Below the pieces are notes generated by a model, which did not search any database, had not been told where the DNA came from, and saw only the letters and a list, made by a program, of their open reading frames with translations. A stretch of DNA of 64,000 bases from Hyphomicrobiales bacterium (GTDB lineage: Bacteria; Pseudomonadota; Alphaproteobacteria; Rhizobiales; Rhizobiaceae). The number at the start of each line of letters is the position of its first letter. The stretch's first letter is position 1. The stretch is taken from assembly GCA_900473795.1 (NCBI GenBank), contig UCMT01000030.1, positions 1-64,000 of the forward strand. Reading direction: 5' to 3'. A program made the translations under genes and the position numbers. Shown here piece by piece: positions 16,771 to 24,466 of this stretch.

Positions 16771-16890
16771 GCTGTTGATCGAGCCTGACGATGGATGAAA
16801 CCGCAGCGGACACTAGCGACGTTTGGTCGCTATGGAAACCGAATCCATGTTCGAAATGCCGCCGCGCCCGCTCTTAGGGTCGGTGAACGG

Positions 16891-17259
16891 TCAGTGTTTT
16901 TTCGAATTGTTCCCGGTGAAGAACTCGTAGCGGACGATTTCATGCAGGAATTCCTCGTCGATCGGCTTGATGAAATGCACCTGGATGCGATGGTCGCTGC
17001 GGAAGATTTCGGCGCAGCCGATTCGTCTCTTGGTGCCGACGATGGTCAGATAATAGTGCTGGGGCAGGCCGATCGTGGTGTTGACGATGAAGGCCGCGCC
17101 GCCGCGTGAAATTTCCAGCATCTTGCAGGTGCGGGTCGACACGCCGCCCAGCGCCGGCCGCACGGCCATCAGGGTGCCGGCCTGCCCGATGGAGAATCGC
17201 TCGAAGCGCTCCTCATAGAGCTTGGAGCCGACCACGGAGTACATCGTCGAATTCTGCAT
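16891..17259 (-). CDS. PilZ-domain protein
   Basis: A 122-residue single-domain PilZ protein. Residues 17-30 give an N-terminal RFERFSIGQAG segment; residues 44-60 have CKMLEISRGGAAFIVN, the place of the DxSxxG motif. The usual (D/N)xSxxG is ExSxxG here, and the RxxxR element is spaced as R-x-x-R, so c-di-GMP binding is uncertain. The ATG at 17259 is chosen over a GTG two codons earlier because GAGGA is six bases upstream. A second PilZ gene lies 250 bp upstream on the same strand. Confidence 0.8.
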   Translation of the reverse strand: MQNSTMYSVVGSKLYEERFERFSIGQAGTLMAVRPALGGVSTRTCKMLEISRGGAAFIVNTTIGLPQHYYLTIVGTKRRIGCAEIFRSDHRIQVHFIKPIDEEFLHEIVRYEFFTGNNSKKH

Positions 17260-17511
17260 CACCACTCCTCGGTAGCGATGGCCCGCGGATCATCAGATCA
17301 AGAGCTGCCTCGCCGTTCGCATTTCTCCGCCCTTGCCTCCTCCTGACTGCAACAGCGGTCCATGCAGAATCCTTCACGGATATTGCAATCCTTTGAAAGC
17401 ATTCGCTAAAAATTTAATGAGGATTTAATTTGCCGGGCAATGTTGTTTCGGCCTGGCGATTCGCGGCGCCGATTCGGCACAACGATGACGGCCGCAGGGC
17501 GCGGCGGTGCG

Positions 17512-17868
17512 TCAGAGCAGGCCGCTGGTAAAGTTCATTCGGATCAGCCGGCTGATGAATTCGGGCGCCAGCTGCATGTTGAAGCGCACGCCGAGTTCAA
17601 AATTGTATCGGTGTACCTGCGAACAGCCGATCTCTTCCCGGAATCCGTCGATTTCCAGGAAGAAATGCTTCGGCAGGAGAATATTGGCGTTGAAATCCAG
17701 CATGGCGCCGCCGATGGATATATGGCGCAGCAGGCACTGGTATTTCGTCTTGGTCTTCAGGTGCTGCCCGATGACAAGGATGCGGCACGGGCGCTCGATA
17801 TAATAGTGCTTGTGGCTTGTGCTCAGTTGGCCCGGCTTTGCCTCGGCGAGATGCATCACCATCGACAT
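17512..17868 (-). CDS. PilZ-domain protein
   Basis: A 118-residue PilZ-like protein. It has IERPCRILVIGQ (about residues 25-36) in the place of the arginine motif and CLLRHISIGGAMLDFN (about 46-61) in the place of DxSxxG, here HxSxxG, followed by a PilZ-like beta pattern ending VHRYNFELGVRF. The start MSMVMHL at 17868 has CCGGAG upstream. It is divergent from the caspase-Sel1 gene and upstream of another PilZ gene. As in its neighbour, key c-di-GMP contact residues are changed. Confidence 0.72.
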   Translation of the reverse strand: MSMVMHLAEAKPGQLSTSHKHYYIERPCRILVIGQHLKTKTKYQCLLRHISIGGAMLDFNANILLPKHFFLEIDGFREEIGCSQVHRYNFELGVRFNMQLAPEFISRLIRMNFTSGLL

Positions 17869-18201
17869 CGGAAACTCCGGAAAAGATGACGGCGTTGCGC
17901 CGCTTTTGGTGGTTTCTGCAATTTCTGCTGGAGGCGCGCTTCGCATTTGAGCCGCTCCATATTGTTATGGTAGCAGTTTCTGCCACCAGCCTTGTCCTGA
18001 CCTTGTGGCTTTTACGACCTTGTCTTCTGGCTTGCTTAAAAAAGCGCAAAAGCGGACATTGAAACAGGCTGGGCCATACGTAATACTTTCATGAAAAGCG
18101 CGGCGGCGATAAAATCCGCGCGAAAATCTAGGGAATATGTTTGTGCGGTTTGCGGGGGCGCGAAACGTCCGTGCCTGCTGCGCAAGCGCGGAGGGAAAAT
18201 C
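17869..18201. other. Divergent promoter region between PilZ and caspase-like genes
   Basis: A 333-bp gap that must carry promoters for both directions. An open frame at 17886-18062 would encode a 58-residue peptide with one hydrophobic helix, but its GGAAAAG sequence is too close to the ATG and nothing else supports it. No clear dyad seen. Confidence 0.4.
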
Positions 18202-20430
18202 ATGTTCGAAGTTTATTCTCGGCGCTGGGTGCCGATCCTTGTTCTGTCACTTTCTGTTTTCGTGTTTCAGGCCGGCGCCGCCGAGGCGGCAAAGCGGGTC
18301 GCGCTTCTGATCGGCAACGAAAAATATGAGGCGACATCGCAGCTGAACAATCCCGCCAACGATGTCGAATTGATGAAGGCGTCGTTTGAGGATGCCGGTT
18401 TCGATACCGTCACGACCGTTCACGATGTCGACCGAGCCTCGCTGGTGCGGGCACTGCGCGATTTCGAAGATGCGGCCACCGGTTCCGAAGTCGCGATCAT
18501 CTACTACTCCGGTCATGGCATGGAGATGAACGGCCAGAATTTCCTTCTGCCCGTCGATGTTGCCTTGAAGAGCGACAAGGATGTGGAAGACGAGGCCGTT
18601 CCGCTCGATCGCGTCCAGCGCTCGCTGGAAGGCGCGACGCGGCTGAAGCTGGTCATTCTCGACGCCTGCCGCAACAATCCGTTCGAGCAGTCGATGACGC
18701 GGTCGATCTCGACCCGCGCCGTCAGCCGCGGTCTCGCCCGCGTCGAGCCTGAATCGGCCGATCTGCTGGTTGCCTTCGCCTCGAAGGCCGGCACGGTCGC
18801 CATGGACGGCGAGGGCAAGAACAGCCCGTTTGCGACGGCACTGTCCAAATATCTGACGGAGCCCGGCGTCGATGTGCGCATTGCGCTCGGCAAGGTCCGC
18901 GACGAGGTGGTGTCCGTCACCAATCGCGGTCAGGAACCCTTTGTCTATGGCTCGCTCGGTGGCGCCCAGATCTTCCTCAACATCAGGGAGGTCAACGTCA
19001 ACGTCACCAACAATGGCAATACGCAGGAGGAAGTCTCGCCGAACGGGCAATCGGCGGCTGCCGCCGACTGGCAGAACATCCGCGATCTTGCCGACAAGGA
19101 CCTGATCGAGGTCTTCCTTGCCAAGCATGGATCGGACCCCGTCTATAAGATGCTGGCGGAAAAGAAGCTGAAGCTGTTGGCCGAAGCCGCACAGACATCG
19201 ACGTCCAGTCCGGACGAGATTGCCTGGGATGCGCTGAAGCAATCGACGGATGGTGCGGCGCTGACCCGCTTCATCGAGCGCTATCCCGACAGCAGGCACA
19301 AGGCGGAGGCTGAAACGCAGATCGCCGCGCTCGAGCCGAAGAAGGGGCTCAATATCTCCCAGACCGGCAAGGACACGCAGGCATCGCGCGACTGCTATCT
19401 GCTGGCAGGCGAGCCGCAATCCATGCCGGGCTTCCTCGGCGTCAATTTCCTGAAGATCGATTCGGCCCGTGCGCTCACCGCCTGTGCCCAGGCGGTCAAC
19501 GAAAATCCCGACGACATGATGCTCGTCAATATGCTCGGCCGCGCCCATGACGCCGGCCGTAACTATGTCGAAGCGCGGCGCAACTACCAGAAGGCGGCCG
19601 ACGGCGGCAATATGTACGGGCTGACGAACCTCGCCTGGTTCTCGATCTACGGCACGGATGGTCCGGTCGATATCGAAAAGGGCAAGCAGATGTTCGAGCA
19701 GGCTGCCAATGCCGGCAATTCCTATGCCCAGGCATCGCTCGGCTGGCTCTATCGCGAGGGTTACGGCGGCGTGCCGCAGGATTATGCCGAGGCGCTGAAA
19801 TGGTATCAGGCATCCGCCAATCAGGGCTATGCCAATGCCATGGCGACGATCGGCTGGTTCTATCGCGAAGGAAACGGTGTCGCGAAGGACTTCAACCAGT
19901 CGCTCTTCTGGTATCAGAAAGCGGCCGACGCCGGCGATGCCAACGCCATGTCCTCGCTCGGCTGGGCCTACCAGAACGGGCTGGGCACGACGCAGGACTA
20001 TGCCGAAGCCAAGAAGTGGTACGAAAAGGCGGCCAATGTCGGCGATTCCTATTCGATGGCGCTGCTCGGCTGGTTCTACGACGTCGGCAACGGCGTGTCG
20101 CAGGACTATGTGCAGGCGCGCAACTGGTACGAAATGGCTGCGAATGCCGGCAGCGCCTATGCCATGGGCAATCTCAGCCGCCTTTATGATTTCGGCCTCG
20201 GCACGAAGGCCGACGCCAAGGAAGCGGCCCGTTGGGCAGCGGCCAGCGTCGAGGGCGGCGATCCGGCAAAGCTGCAGGAGATGAAGACTTCGCCGAACAA
20301 CTTCACACCGGCGTTCCGCAAGGAAATCCAGGCGCTGCTCAGGGAGCGCGGCTACTACAGCGGCCCGCTCGACGGCGACTTTGGTGCAGCCACCCAGAAT
20401 GCGATGGATCGACTGGCGAAAAAGAGCTGA
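18202..20430 (+). CDS. Caspase-like peptidase with Sel1 repeats and a C-terminal peptidoglycan-binding domain
   Basis: A 742-residue exported multidomain protein. Residues 1-30 form a signal peptide. A peptidase C14 (caspase) domain covers about 31-260 with the dyad intact: His105 in YYSGHGME and Cys156 in LDACRNN. Residues 280-400 hold a linker rich in helices. Five or more Sel1 repeats of about 36 residues follow (about 455-700; pattern ASLGWLYREGYGGVPQDYAEALKWYQ spread over successive units). The end (IQALLRERGYYSGPLDGDFG) is a peptidoglycan-binding-1-like helical motif. GGAGGG precedes the ATG. It is divergent from two PilZ genes; the substrate is unknown. Confidence 0.88.
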   Translation: MFEVYSRRWVPILVLSLSVFVFQAGAAEAAKRVALLIGNEKYEATSQLNNPANDVELMKASFEDAGFDTVTTVHDVDRASLVRALRDFEDAATGSEVAIIYYSGHGMEMNGQNFLLPVDVALKSDKDVEDEAVPLDRVQRSLEGATRLKLVILDACRNNPFEQSMTRSISTRAVSRGLARVEPESADLLVAFASKAGTVAMDGEGKNSPFATALSKYLTEPGVDVRIALGKVRDEVVSVTNRGQEPFVYGSLGGAQIFLNIREVNVNVTNNGNTQEEVSPNGQSAAAADWQNIRDLADKDLIEVFLAKHGSDPVYKMLAEKKLKLLAEAAQTSTSSPDEIAWDALKQSTDGAALTRFIERYPDSRHKAEAETQIAALEPKKGLNISQTGKDTQASRDCYLLAGEPQSMPGFLGVNFLKIDSARALTACAQAVNENPDDMMLVNMLGRAHDAGRNYVEARRNYQKAADGGNMYGLTNLAWFSIYGTDGPVDIEKGKQMFEQAANAGNSYAQASLGWLYREGYGGVPQDYAEALKWYQASANQGYANAMATIGWFYREGNGVAKDFNQSLFWYQKAADAGDANAMSSLGWAYQNGLGTTQDYAEAKKWYEKAANVGDSYSMALLGWFYDVGNGVSQDYVQARNWYEMAANAGSAYAMGNLSRLYDFGLGTKADAKEAARWAAASVEGGDPAKLQEMKTSPNNFTPAFRKEIQALLRERGYYSGPLDGDFGAATQNAMDRLAKKS

Positions 20431-20449
20431 CAGCTAACGAGAGAAAACA

Positions 20450-20481
20450 AAGGCCGGGTCTGTCGCAACAGACTCGGCCTT
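20450..20481 (+). terminator. Hairpin terminator after the caspase-Sel1 gene
   Basis: A 14-bp stem with one G-T pair (AAGGCCGGGTCTGT with ACAGACTCGGCCTT) and a CGCA loop, 20 bp after the stop codon. The T run is short. It lies between convergent genes and may serve both. Confidence 0.75.
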
Positions 20482-20511
20482 CGCGCGTTCGGACGGAAAT
20501 GCGCCGCCTGG

Positions 20512-20691
20512 CTAACGCTTGTTTTCCAGCGCCTTGAGTGCCGCCTGGCTGGCGACATGCGCCTGCAACTGGCTGGTAAACTGGCCGGTGGCGGGATAAA
20601 CCACGGTGCCGCGCTTGATGACGAAAGCCCACCGCCCATTGCGGCGTTTTTCGATCGTCACCTGAGTTTCCGGTTTGCTGTCGCTGTTCAC
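20512..20691 (-). CDS. Small hypothetical protein, 59 residues, GTG start
   Basis: An open frame beginning with GTG at 20691 (VNSDSKPETQVTIEKRRNGR) and ending ALKALENKR. The first half forms a beta-hairpin-like IEKRRNGRWAFVIKRG pattern, the rest a helix. GGGAGC lies eight bases before the GTG. Composition looks coding (balanced Lys/Arg/Gln, no low-complexity). It is convergent with the caspase-Sel1 gene. No family recognised; possibly a conserved rhizobial microprotein. Confidence 0.6.
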   Translation of the reverse strand: MNSDSKPETQVTIEKRRNGRWAFVIKRGTVVYPATGQFTSQLQAHVASQAALKALENKR

Positions 20692-20949
20692 ACTATGCTC
20701 CCAAGGTGTTCTTCACGGCCCGCAGCGGCGGGCGAGGACGGATTTCAAAGGCATGACTACCGCAAAACCCCGGCGGCGGGCAATTGGCCAAGAGGGCACA
20801 CAGGCAATTGGGGCATTGCCGAAGAAGGCCGGGCAGCAAGGCAACAATCTGCCCGCAGACAGGCTTGATCGGCTCTTGCCAGAGACTGCATGTGTGCCGC
20901 CGTTCAGGGCGGAAAATTCAACTTTGTGGCGGGCAAACGCAAAAATCCC

Positions 20950-20978
20950 TTGCAATGGCGGGCTCCTGACTCTAGTCA
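20950..20978 (+). promoter_or_regulatory. Sigma70-type promoter of the tRNA-Ser gene
   Basis: TTGCAA at 20950-20955, a 17-bp spacer and TAGTCA at 20973-20978. The predicted transcription start falls at about 20985, a few bases before the mature tRNA. Confidence 0.6.
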
Positions 20979-20987
20979 GGCGCTAAC

Positions 20988-21077
20988 GGAGAGGTGGCCG
21001 AGTGGTCGAAGGCGCTCCCCTGCTAAGGGAGTATACCCGGAAGGGTATCGAGGGTTCGAATCCCTTCTTCTCCGCCA
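20988..21077 (+). tRNA. tRNA-Ser (anticodon GCU)
   Basis: A 90-nt class II tRNA. Acceptor GGAGAGG pairs with CTTCTCC before G-CCA (CCA encoded). The D arm contains TGGCCGAGTGG, the anticodon stem-loop is CTCCCCTGCTAAGGGAG with GCT at the anticodon, the long variable arm is TACCCGGAAGGGTA, and the T arm is GAGGGTTCGAATCCCTT. It reads AGC/AGU serine codons. The stretch downstream holds several accessory-looking genes. Confidence 0.97.
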
Positions 21078-21251
21078 CTTTCCCGAAAGTCCGGTTGTAG
21101 CCGGACGCGCGGTTCTGCTGTAGCGTGACACGCGGTTTTGCAATTTTGACAGCGAGAGTTGCAAAAGCCCGTTTTTGCAGAACCTCGTCAAAAACCTCTT
21201 TCAGCGTTTTCAGCCGCTACGGCAAATTCTCAAGCGCGCCTTGAAGCGTCT

Positions 21252-21280
21252 TTGAAGCTCACTTATCTCATTTCTAATAT
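21252..21280 (+). promoter_or_regulatory. Candidate sigma70 promoter upstream of a small gene
   Basis: TTGAAG (21252-21257), 17-bp spacer, TAATAT (21275-21280). The next gene starts at 21375 with a strong ribosome binding site. Confidence 0.5.
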
Positions 21281-21374
21281 TGGCTGCGCGGGCTTATAAT
21301 ACCGCCTGGCCGGCCATTCTACAGGCAACGCTGCTTTAGACCATTGTGCTTTCGCCTCAAGAGGAGGAACCGCA

Positions 21375-21575
21375 GTGCTCACTTACGACCAGTTTATCGA
21401 TGAAACAGCTCTGACCATGATGCGACGGGTACTCGACGCTGAGTGTTTTCGCAGGGCGATCACACGGGACAGCCTCCACGGTGAGGAACTTGCGCTCCTC
21501 ATCATGACTGCATTTCGTGGGGGCCTGACCACGGAGAATGAACTCACCGAGCGAGTGCGTTCCTGGCGTCCGTGA
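21375..21575 (+). CDS. Small hypothetical protein, 66 residues
   Basis: A GTG-initiated frame (LTYDQFIDETALTMMRRVLD after the start residue) with a strong GAGGAGGAA ribosome binding site six bases upstream and a good promoter candidate about 95 bp before it. The product is mostly helical and acidic-basic mixed, with no signal peptide or membrane segment. It is the first gene after tRNA-Ser. I do not recognise the family. Confidence 0.6.
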   Translation: MLTYDQFIDETALTMMRRVLDAECFRRAITRDSLHGEELALLIMTAFRGGLTTENELTERVRSWRP

Positions 21576-21745
21576 ATCGCCGATGGCAAAACGCTCATCC
21601 AAGCCACCACGAACCGCTAAATTCTCCGCCGATGTTGATTCGCTGCCGCCCAGCCGCGCTCGCGTCCCCCGATCGCGTTTTCGACTTGCGGCTCTTCGAG
21701 CGCGCTCATCTATGCGATGGCTGATTTGGATATGACAGAGAGGCT

Positions 21746-22165
21746 ATGGAAAAGTTCTTCTACACAATCGTCGGAAATCACACGAACACGAACGACGGGG
21801 TCGGGCGATTTCTCCTCGCCATCGTCACCTTCATTCTTATTGGCGGCGGCGCATTCTGGTCGCTCGGTAGCACCAATCCGCCACTTGATACCGTCCTCTG
21901 TGATCCTGTCAAAGGAGATCCGGCAGGGACTCTTGCCGAGTGGAGCGTCCGTGGCGTGATCGTGAATATTCGTCGCAGCGAAACGAATGCGGTCGTGGAG
22001 GTTCGAACCCCTCGCTGGGAGCCAATTGACGCGACTGACAAGATGCTTATCGGTATTTCCGCTTACTGCATTGCGCGAGGGCCGGACCTGCGTGGCTCCG
22101 CTACGATTGAAGGTAGCGGACTGGAAAAACTTGGTACCGTCATTGATGGCACCTGGATGCGCTGA
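21746..22165 (+). CDS. Hypothetical membrane-anchored protein
   Basis: A 139-residue protein with one N-terminal hydrophobic segment (FLLAIVTFILIGGGAFWSLG, residues 22-41) and a C-terminal part of about 95 residues with strand-like pattern (VIVNIRRSETNAVVEVRTPR). Two cysteines (CDP and YCIARG) lie in the presumed exported part. GAGAGG is directly before the ATG. Family not recognised. It is part of the accessory stretch after the tRNA. Confidence 0.6.
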   Translation: MEKFFYTIVGNHTNTNDGVGRFLLAIVTFILIGGGAFWSLGSTNPPLDTVLCDPVKGDPAGTLAEWSVRGVIVNIRRSETNAVVEVRTPRWEPIDATDKMLIGISAYCIARGPDLRGSATIEGSGLEKLGTVIDGTWMR

Positions 22166-22307
22166 GTAACCTGCTTTGAAACCGTCGAAGGGCACGTCCA
22201 TGCTCTCCAATTGACCGGAGGGCGATGGGGGGCCATCAGCGCGTGCCGGCCAGGACATGGTTCCGAGGGAAGTACCCCGTGTACCGCGGTTGCGGCTCCG
22301 ACAATAC

Positions 22308-22335
22308 GGGCCCGCTGTTAGGAAACAGCGGGCCC
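22308..22335. repeat. Perfect 12-bp inverted repeat
   Basis: GGGCCCGCTGTT and AACAGCGGGCCC separated by AGGA. It lies 140 bp after a hypothetical gene. It has no T run on either side, so it may be a terminator of unusual type, an mRNA-stabilising hairpin or part of a small mobile repeat. Confidence 0.8.
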
Positions 22336-22726
22336 AAAGGTTTACGTCATGAAATTCCCAGCAGCCCCAATATATGAGCAACCCCGCAAATACGCGTTGG
22401 TTCCGGTGCCATCGGATCACAATCGATGAAAGACGAAGTTTGGCTGTTACCAGCGCCAGACATCCAAGCTCGCTGGCTATTCGGCCGTCGGACCCTCTCG
22501 AAGGCCCCTTTACATGTTCCTTTCGCATCGGTCCGAGCGATCGCCGGTACTCCCATTGAAAGCGATACTCCATCAAAGGGCTTCGTCCCTCCGCACCCTA
22601 CGCCCTATGGCTGCGCGCGAGAGTTACCCGGGATGCACGAATAGGGCGATATCCCGGCACTGTGTCTTGATGCAAACTCGACCTATGCGGGCTGAAAATC
22701 CCGCGCAATCGACATGGAGAGGTGTG
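22336..22726 (+). other. Intergenic region with two overlapping micro-frames of doubtful coding status
   Basis: A 26-codon frame (22349-22429, MKFPAAPIYEQPRKYALVPV...) follows AAAGG at good spacing. Its stop overlaps by ATGA the start of a 72-codon frame (22426-22644, MKDEVWLLPAPDIQARWLFG...). The overlap resembles translational coupling, but composition is not clearly coding and no family is recognised. Otherwise I see nothing between here and the Hint-domain gene. Confidence 0.3.
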
Positions 22727-23554
22727 ATGTCAGACAATGAACCAAATACCCGGCACGATCGGGCGCGGCGCCAATTCCTCGGCCTGGCGACCGCGACGAG
22801 TGCCAGAGTTGCTCTCGTGGCGGCGGCTTTGTCTCCGTCCTCGATCGCCCACGCCAAAGGAATGAAGTGGTGGAAACACGGCGGCAAACCCCACGGCAAG
22901 CCCGGTGGCGGTGGTCCGATGTGCTTTTTGCGGGGCACCTCGGTCATGACCCCGACGGGCGAGGTCTTCATCGAAGATCTTCAAATCGGCGATCGCGTTG
23001 AAACGGTGGGCGGAAAAGCCAGGGCGATCAAATGGATCGGTCGCCAATCCTACAGGCGAAGCGGCTCGGCCTGGAAGGATGATATGGTGCCGATCCGCAT
23101 TTGGCGGCACGCGCTTGGCCACAAGACGCCTCACCGGGATCTCTATCTCTCTCCCGGGCACGCGCTGTTGATGGGTGGCGTGCTCATCAGGGTGAAGGAC
23201 CTCGTCAACGGGACGTCGATTGCACCTGCACCCCATCGGGAAGCGATCGAATATTTCCAGATCGTACTGGATAGCCATGACGTGATCCTGGCCGAGGGTG
23301 TCCCGTCCGAGACGTTCCTTCTCACGGCCAACAACATCGAAGGCTTTGCGAACTTCGTTGAATTCACGCGCCTCTATCCGGGCGATCGACATCGTTCCAT
23401 GACGCCTTACGCACCCATCGTGAGTCTCGATTCCGGCCGAGAGCATTTGAAGGCGCTTCTGCCGCGTGGGGTCCGTCGTGCCTTTCAGATGCGCGAGTCG
23501 GTTCAGGACATCTACGGACGGATTGCCGCTCGCGCCGGTCATATGGTCGTTTGA
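22727..23554 (+). CDS. Tat-exported Hint-domain (Hedgehog/intein-type) protein
   Basis: A 275-residue protein. The N-terminus carries a twin-arginine signal (ARRQFLGLATATS, residues 13-25) and a hydrophobic stretch ending SIAHAKG. A Gly/Lys/His-rich linker (residues 46-64) precedes a Hint_2 domain that begins with Cys66 in CFLRGTSVMTPTGEVFIEDL. Later come LYLSPGHALLM (block B-like) and HDVILAEGVPSETFL. These match the alphaproteobacterial Hint_2 family. The nucleophile Cys is present, so self-cleavage at Met65-Cys66 is possible but no passenger or toxin domain is attached. GGAGAGG precedes the ATG. Confidence 0.82.
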   Translation: MSDNEPNTRHDRARRQFLGLATATSARVALVAAALSPSSIAHAKGMKWWKHGGKPHGKPGGGGPMCFLRGTSVMTPTGEVFIEDLQIGDRVETVGGKARAIKWIGRQSYRRSGSAWKDDMVPIRIWRHALGHKTPHRDLYLSPGHALLMGGVLIRVKDLVNGTSIAPAPHREAIEYFQIVLDSHDVILAEGVPSETFLLTANNIEGFANFVEFTRLYPGDRHRSMTPYAPIVSLDSGREHLKALLPRGVRRAFQMRESVQDIYGRIAARAGHMVV

Positions 23555-23616
23555 GACTTGGACTGGTGATGCCGCACCTCGATCCCCGCCACCCAAATGA
23601 TGGGCGGCCGGGATAA

Positions 23617-23653
23617 GCGCGTTTGTTCCTTGCCGCCTAAGGAACAAACGCGC
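23617..23653. repeat. Perfect 15-bp inverted repeat
   Basis: GCGCGTTTGTTCCTT and AAGGAACAAACGCGC are separated by 7 bases, 62 bp after the Hint-domain gene. The right arm is followed by a moderately T-rich tract, so it can act as a terminator. The arm length and perfection are unusual for this chromosome stretch. Confidence 0.85.
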
Positions 23654-23686
23654 CTGTCTTATGTTTTCCTTTCAAAGGAGATCGCC

Positions 23687-23977
23687 ATGACAACCCCCCA
23701 TTCGAAACGCCTTCCGATCGGCGATCCTGGCTACAGCACTGAACTCCAAAAGGCCCTGAACTACTCGATTGTCGACCTGATCGATGAATTCACCGCAGCT
23801 GGATGGGACAGGTGGGAAACGCTCAAAGCGCTGACCAAGGTCGTTTGTGATCATGCACTGGCCTATCAAGAGGATCGCGATCAACGTCCTACAGCCCGAA
23901 GACGGAAATCGGGCTCGGGCCAGTCACCTCCGACCCAACCGACTGGGGCACGGAGACAAGGCCACGGCGTCCGATGA
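23687..23977 (+). CDS. Small hypothetical protein, 96 residues
   Basis: Starts MTTPHSKRLPIGDPGYSTEL after AAGGAG. Residues 17-60 form an acidic helical segment (LNYSIVDLIDEFTAAGWDRW) that looks like a conserved small rhizobial domain. From about residue 63 (DRDQRPTARRRKSGSG) the sequence becomes low-complexity and basic, while another frame reads SDPTDWGT in acidic style. A frameshift in the 3' third is therefore possible. No function can be assigned. Confidence 0.6.
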   Translation: MTTPHSKRLPIGDPGYSTELQKALNYSIVDLIDEFTAAGWDRWETLKALTKVVCDHALAYQEDRDQRPTARRRKSGSGQSPPTQPTGARRQGHGVR

Positions 23978-24195
23978 CGCATTATGCCTGGTACTACGCG
24001 TGCGTGGCAGACAGGACGTCAGCGGCGCGCGACGCATGAAGAGATGCAAGACACGCTCATGGCGCTGGAACTTCCGCGTGCAGTTCCACCGGGCTGGATC
24101 ATCACGGGAGCGGCGGAGTACCGACCACGGACACTATACCTACAGTGCTGGCGGCAAGGACGAATGATCTCTGGCCCGGACGACCAGGCGCGCAC

Positions 24196-24466
24196 GAACC
24201 CGGTGACATCCATCCTCTATGCCTTCGATCTCCTCTATCGTGATGGCCGCGACCTGCGTCGACTGCCCCAGAGCGACCGCAGGCGAGGGCCGCAGCCGAT
24301 CCTCATAAAGCGCGATGGCGCCGTTCGTCTCTCCGCCGGAAGGGATCGTCGCTATCGTAGCGGCGGGTTCGGTTCGCGCGACCATCAGTTCGCGGAAATC
24401 AACGGCTGTTCAAGTCCGGCCAGGCGCAAATCCAAAGTACAGGACGCATTCGATTTGCGGGCGTGA
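24196..24466 (+). pseudogene. Remnant of an ATP-dependent DNA ligase (LigD/LigC-type)
   Basis: The frame reads SILYAFDLLYRDGRDLRRLP at 24208-24267, the adenylation-domain segment before ligase motif IV. About 70 bases on, EGIV is readable in one frame (near 24340) and DRRYRSG in another, together resembling the ligase EGIVSKR...RYRSG block. The spacing between the blocks is much shorter than in an intact ligase and a frameshift separates the last two, so only a degraded piece is left. The upstream frame from 23984 (GWIITGAAEYRPRTLYLQCW) is not ligase-like and I cannot identify it. Confidence 0.5.

Noticed and set aside
17886-18062. 58-codon frame with a hydrophobic helix between PilZ and caspase genes
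   Set aside because: The purine-rich sequence is too close to the ATG and the frame lies in a divergent promoter region.
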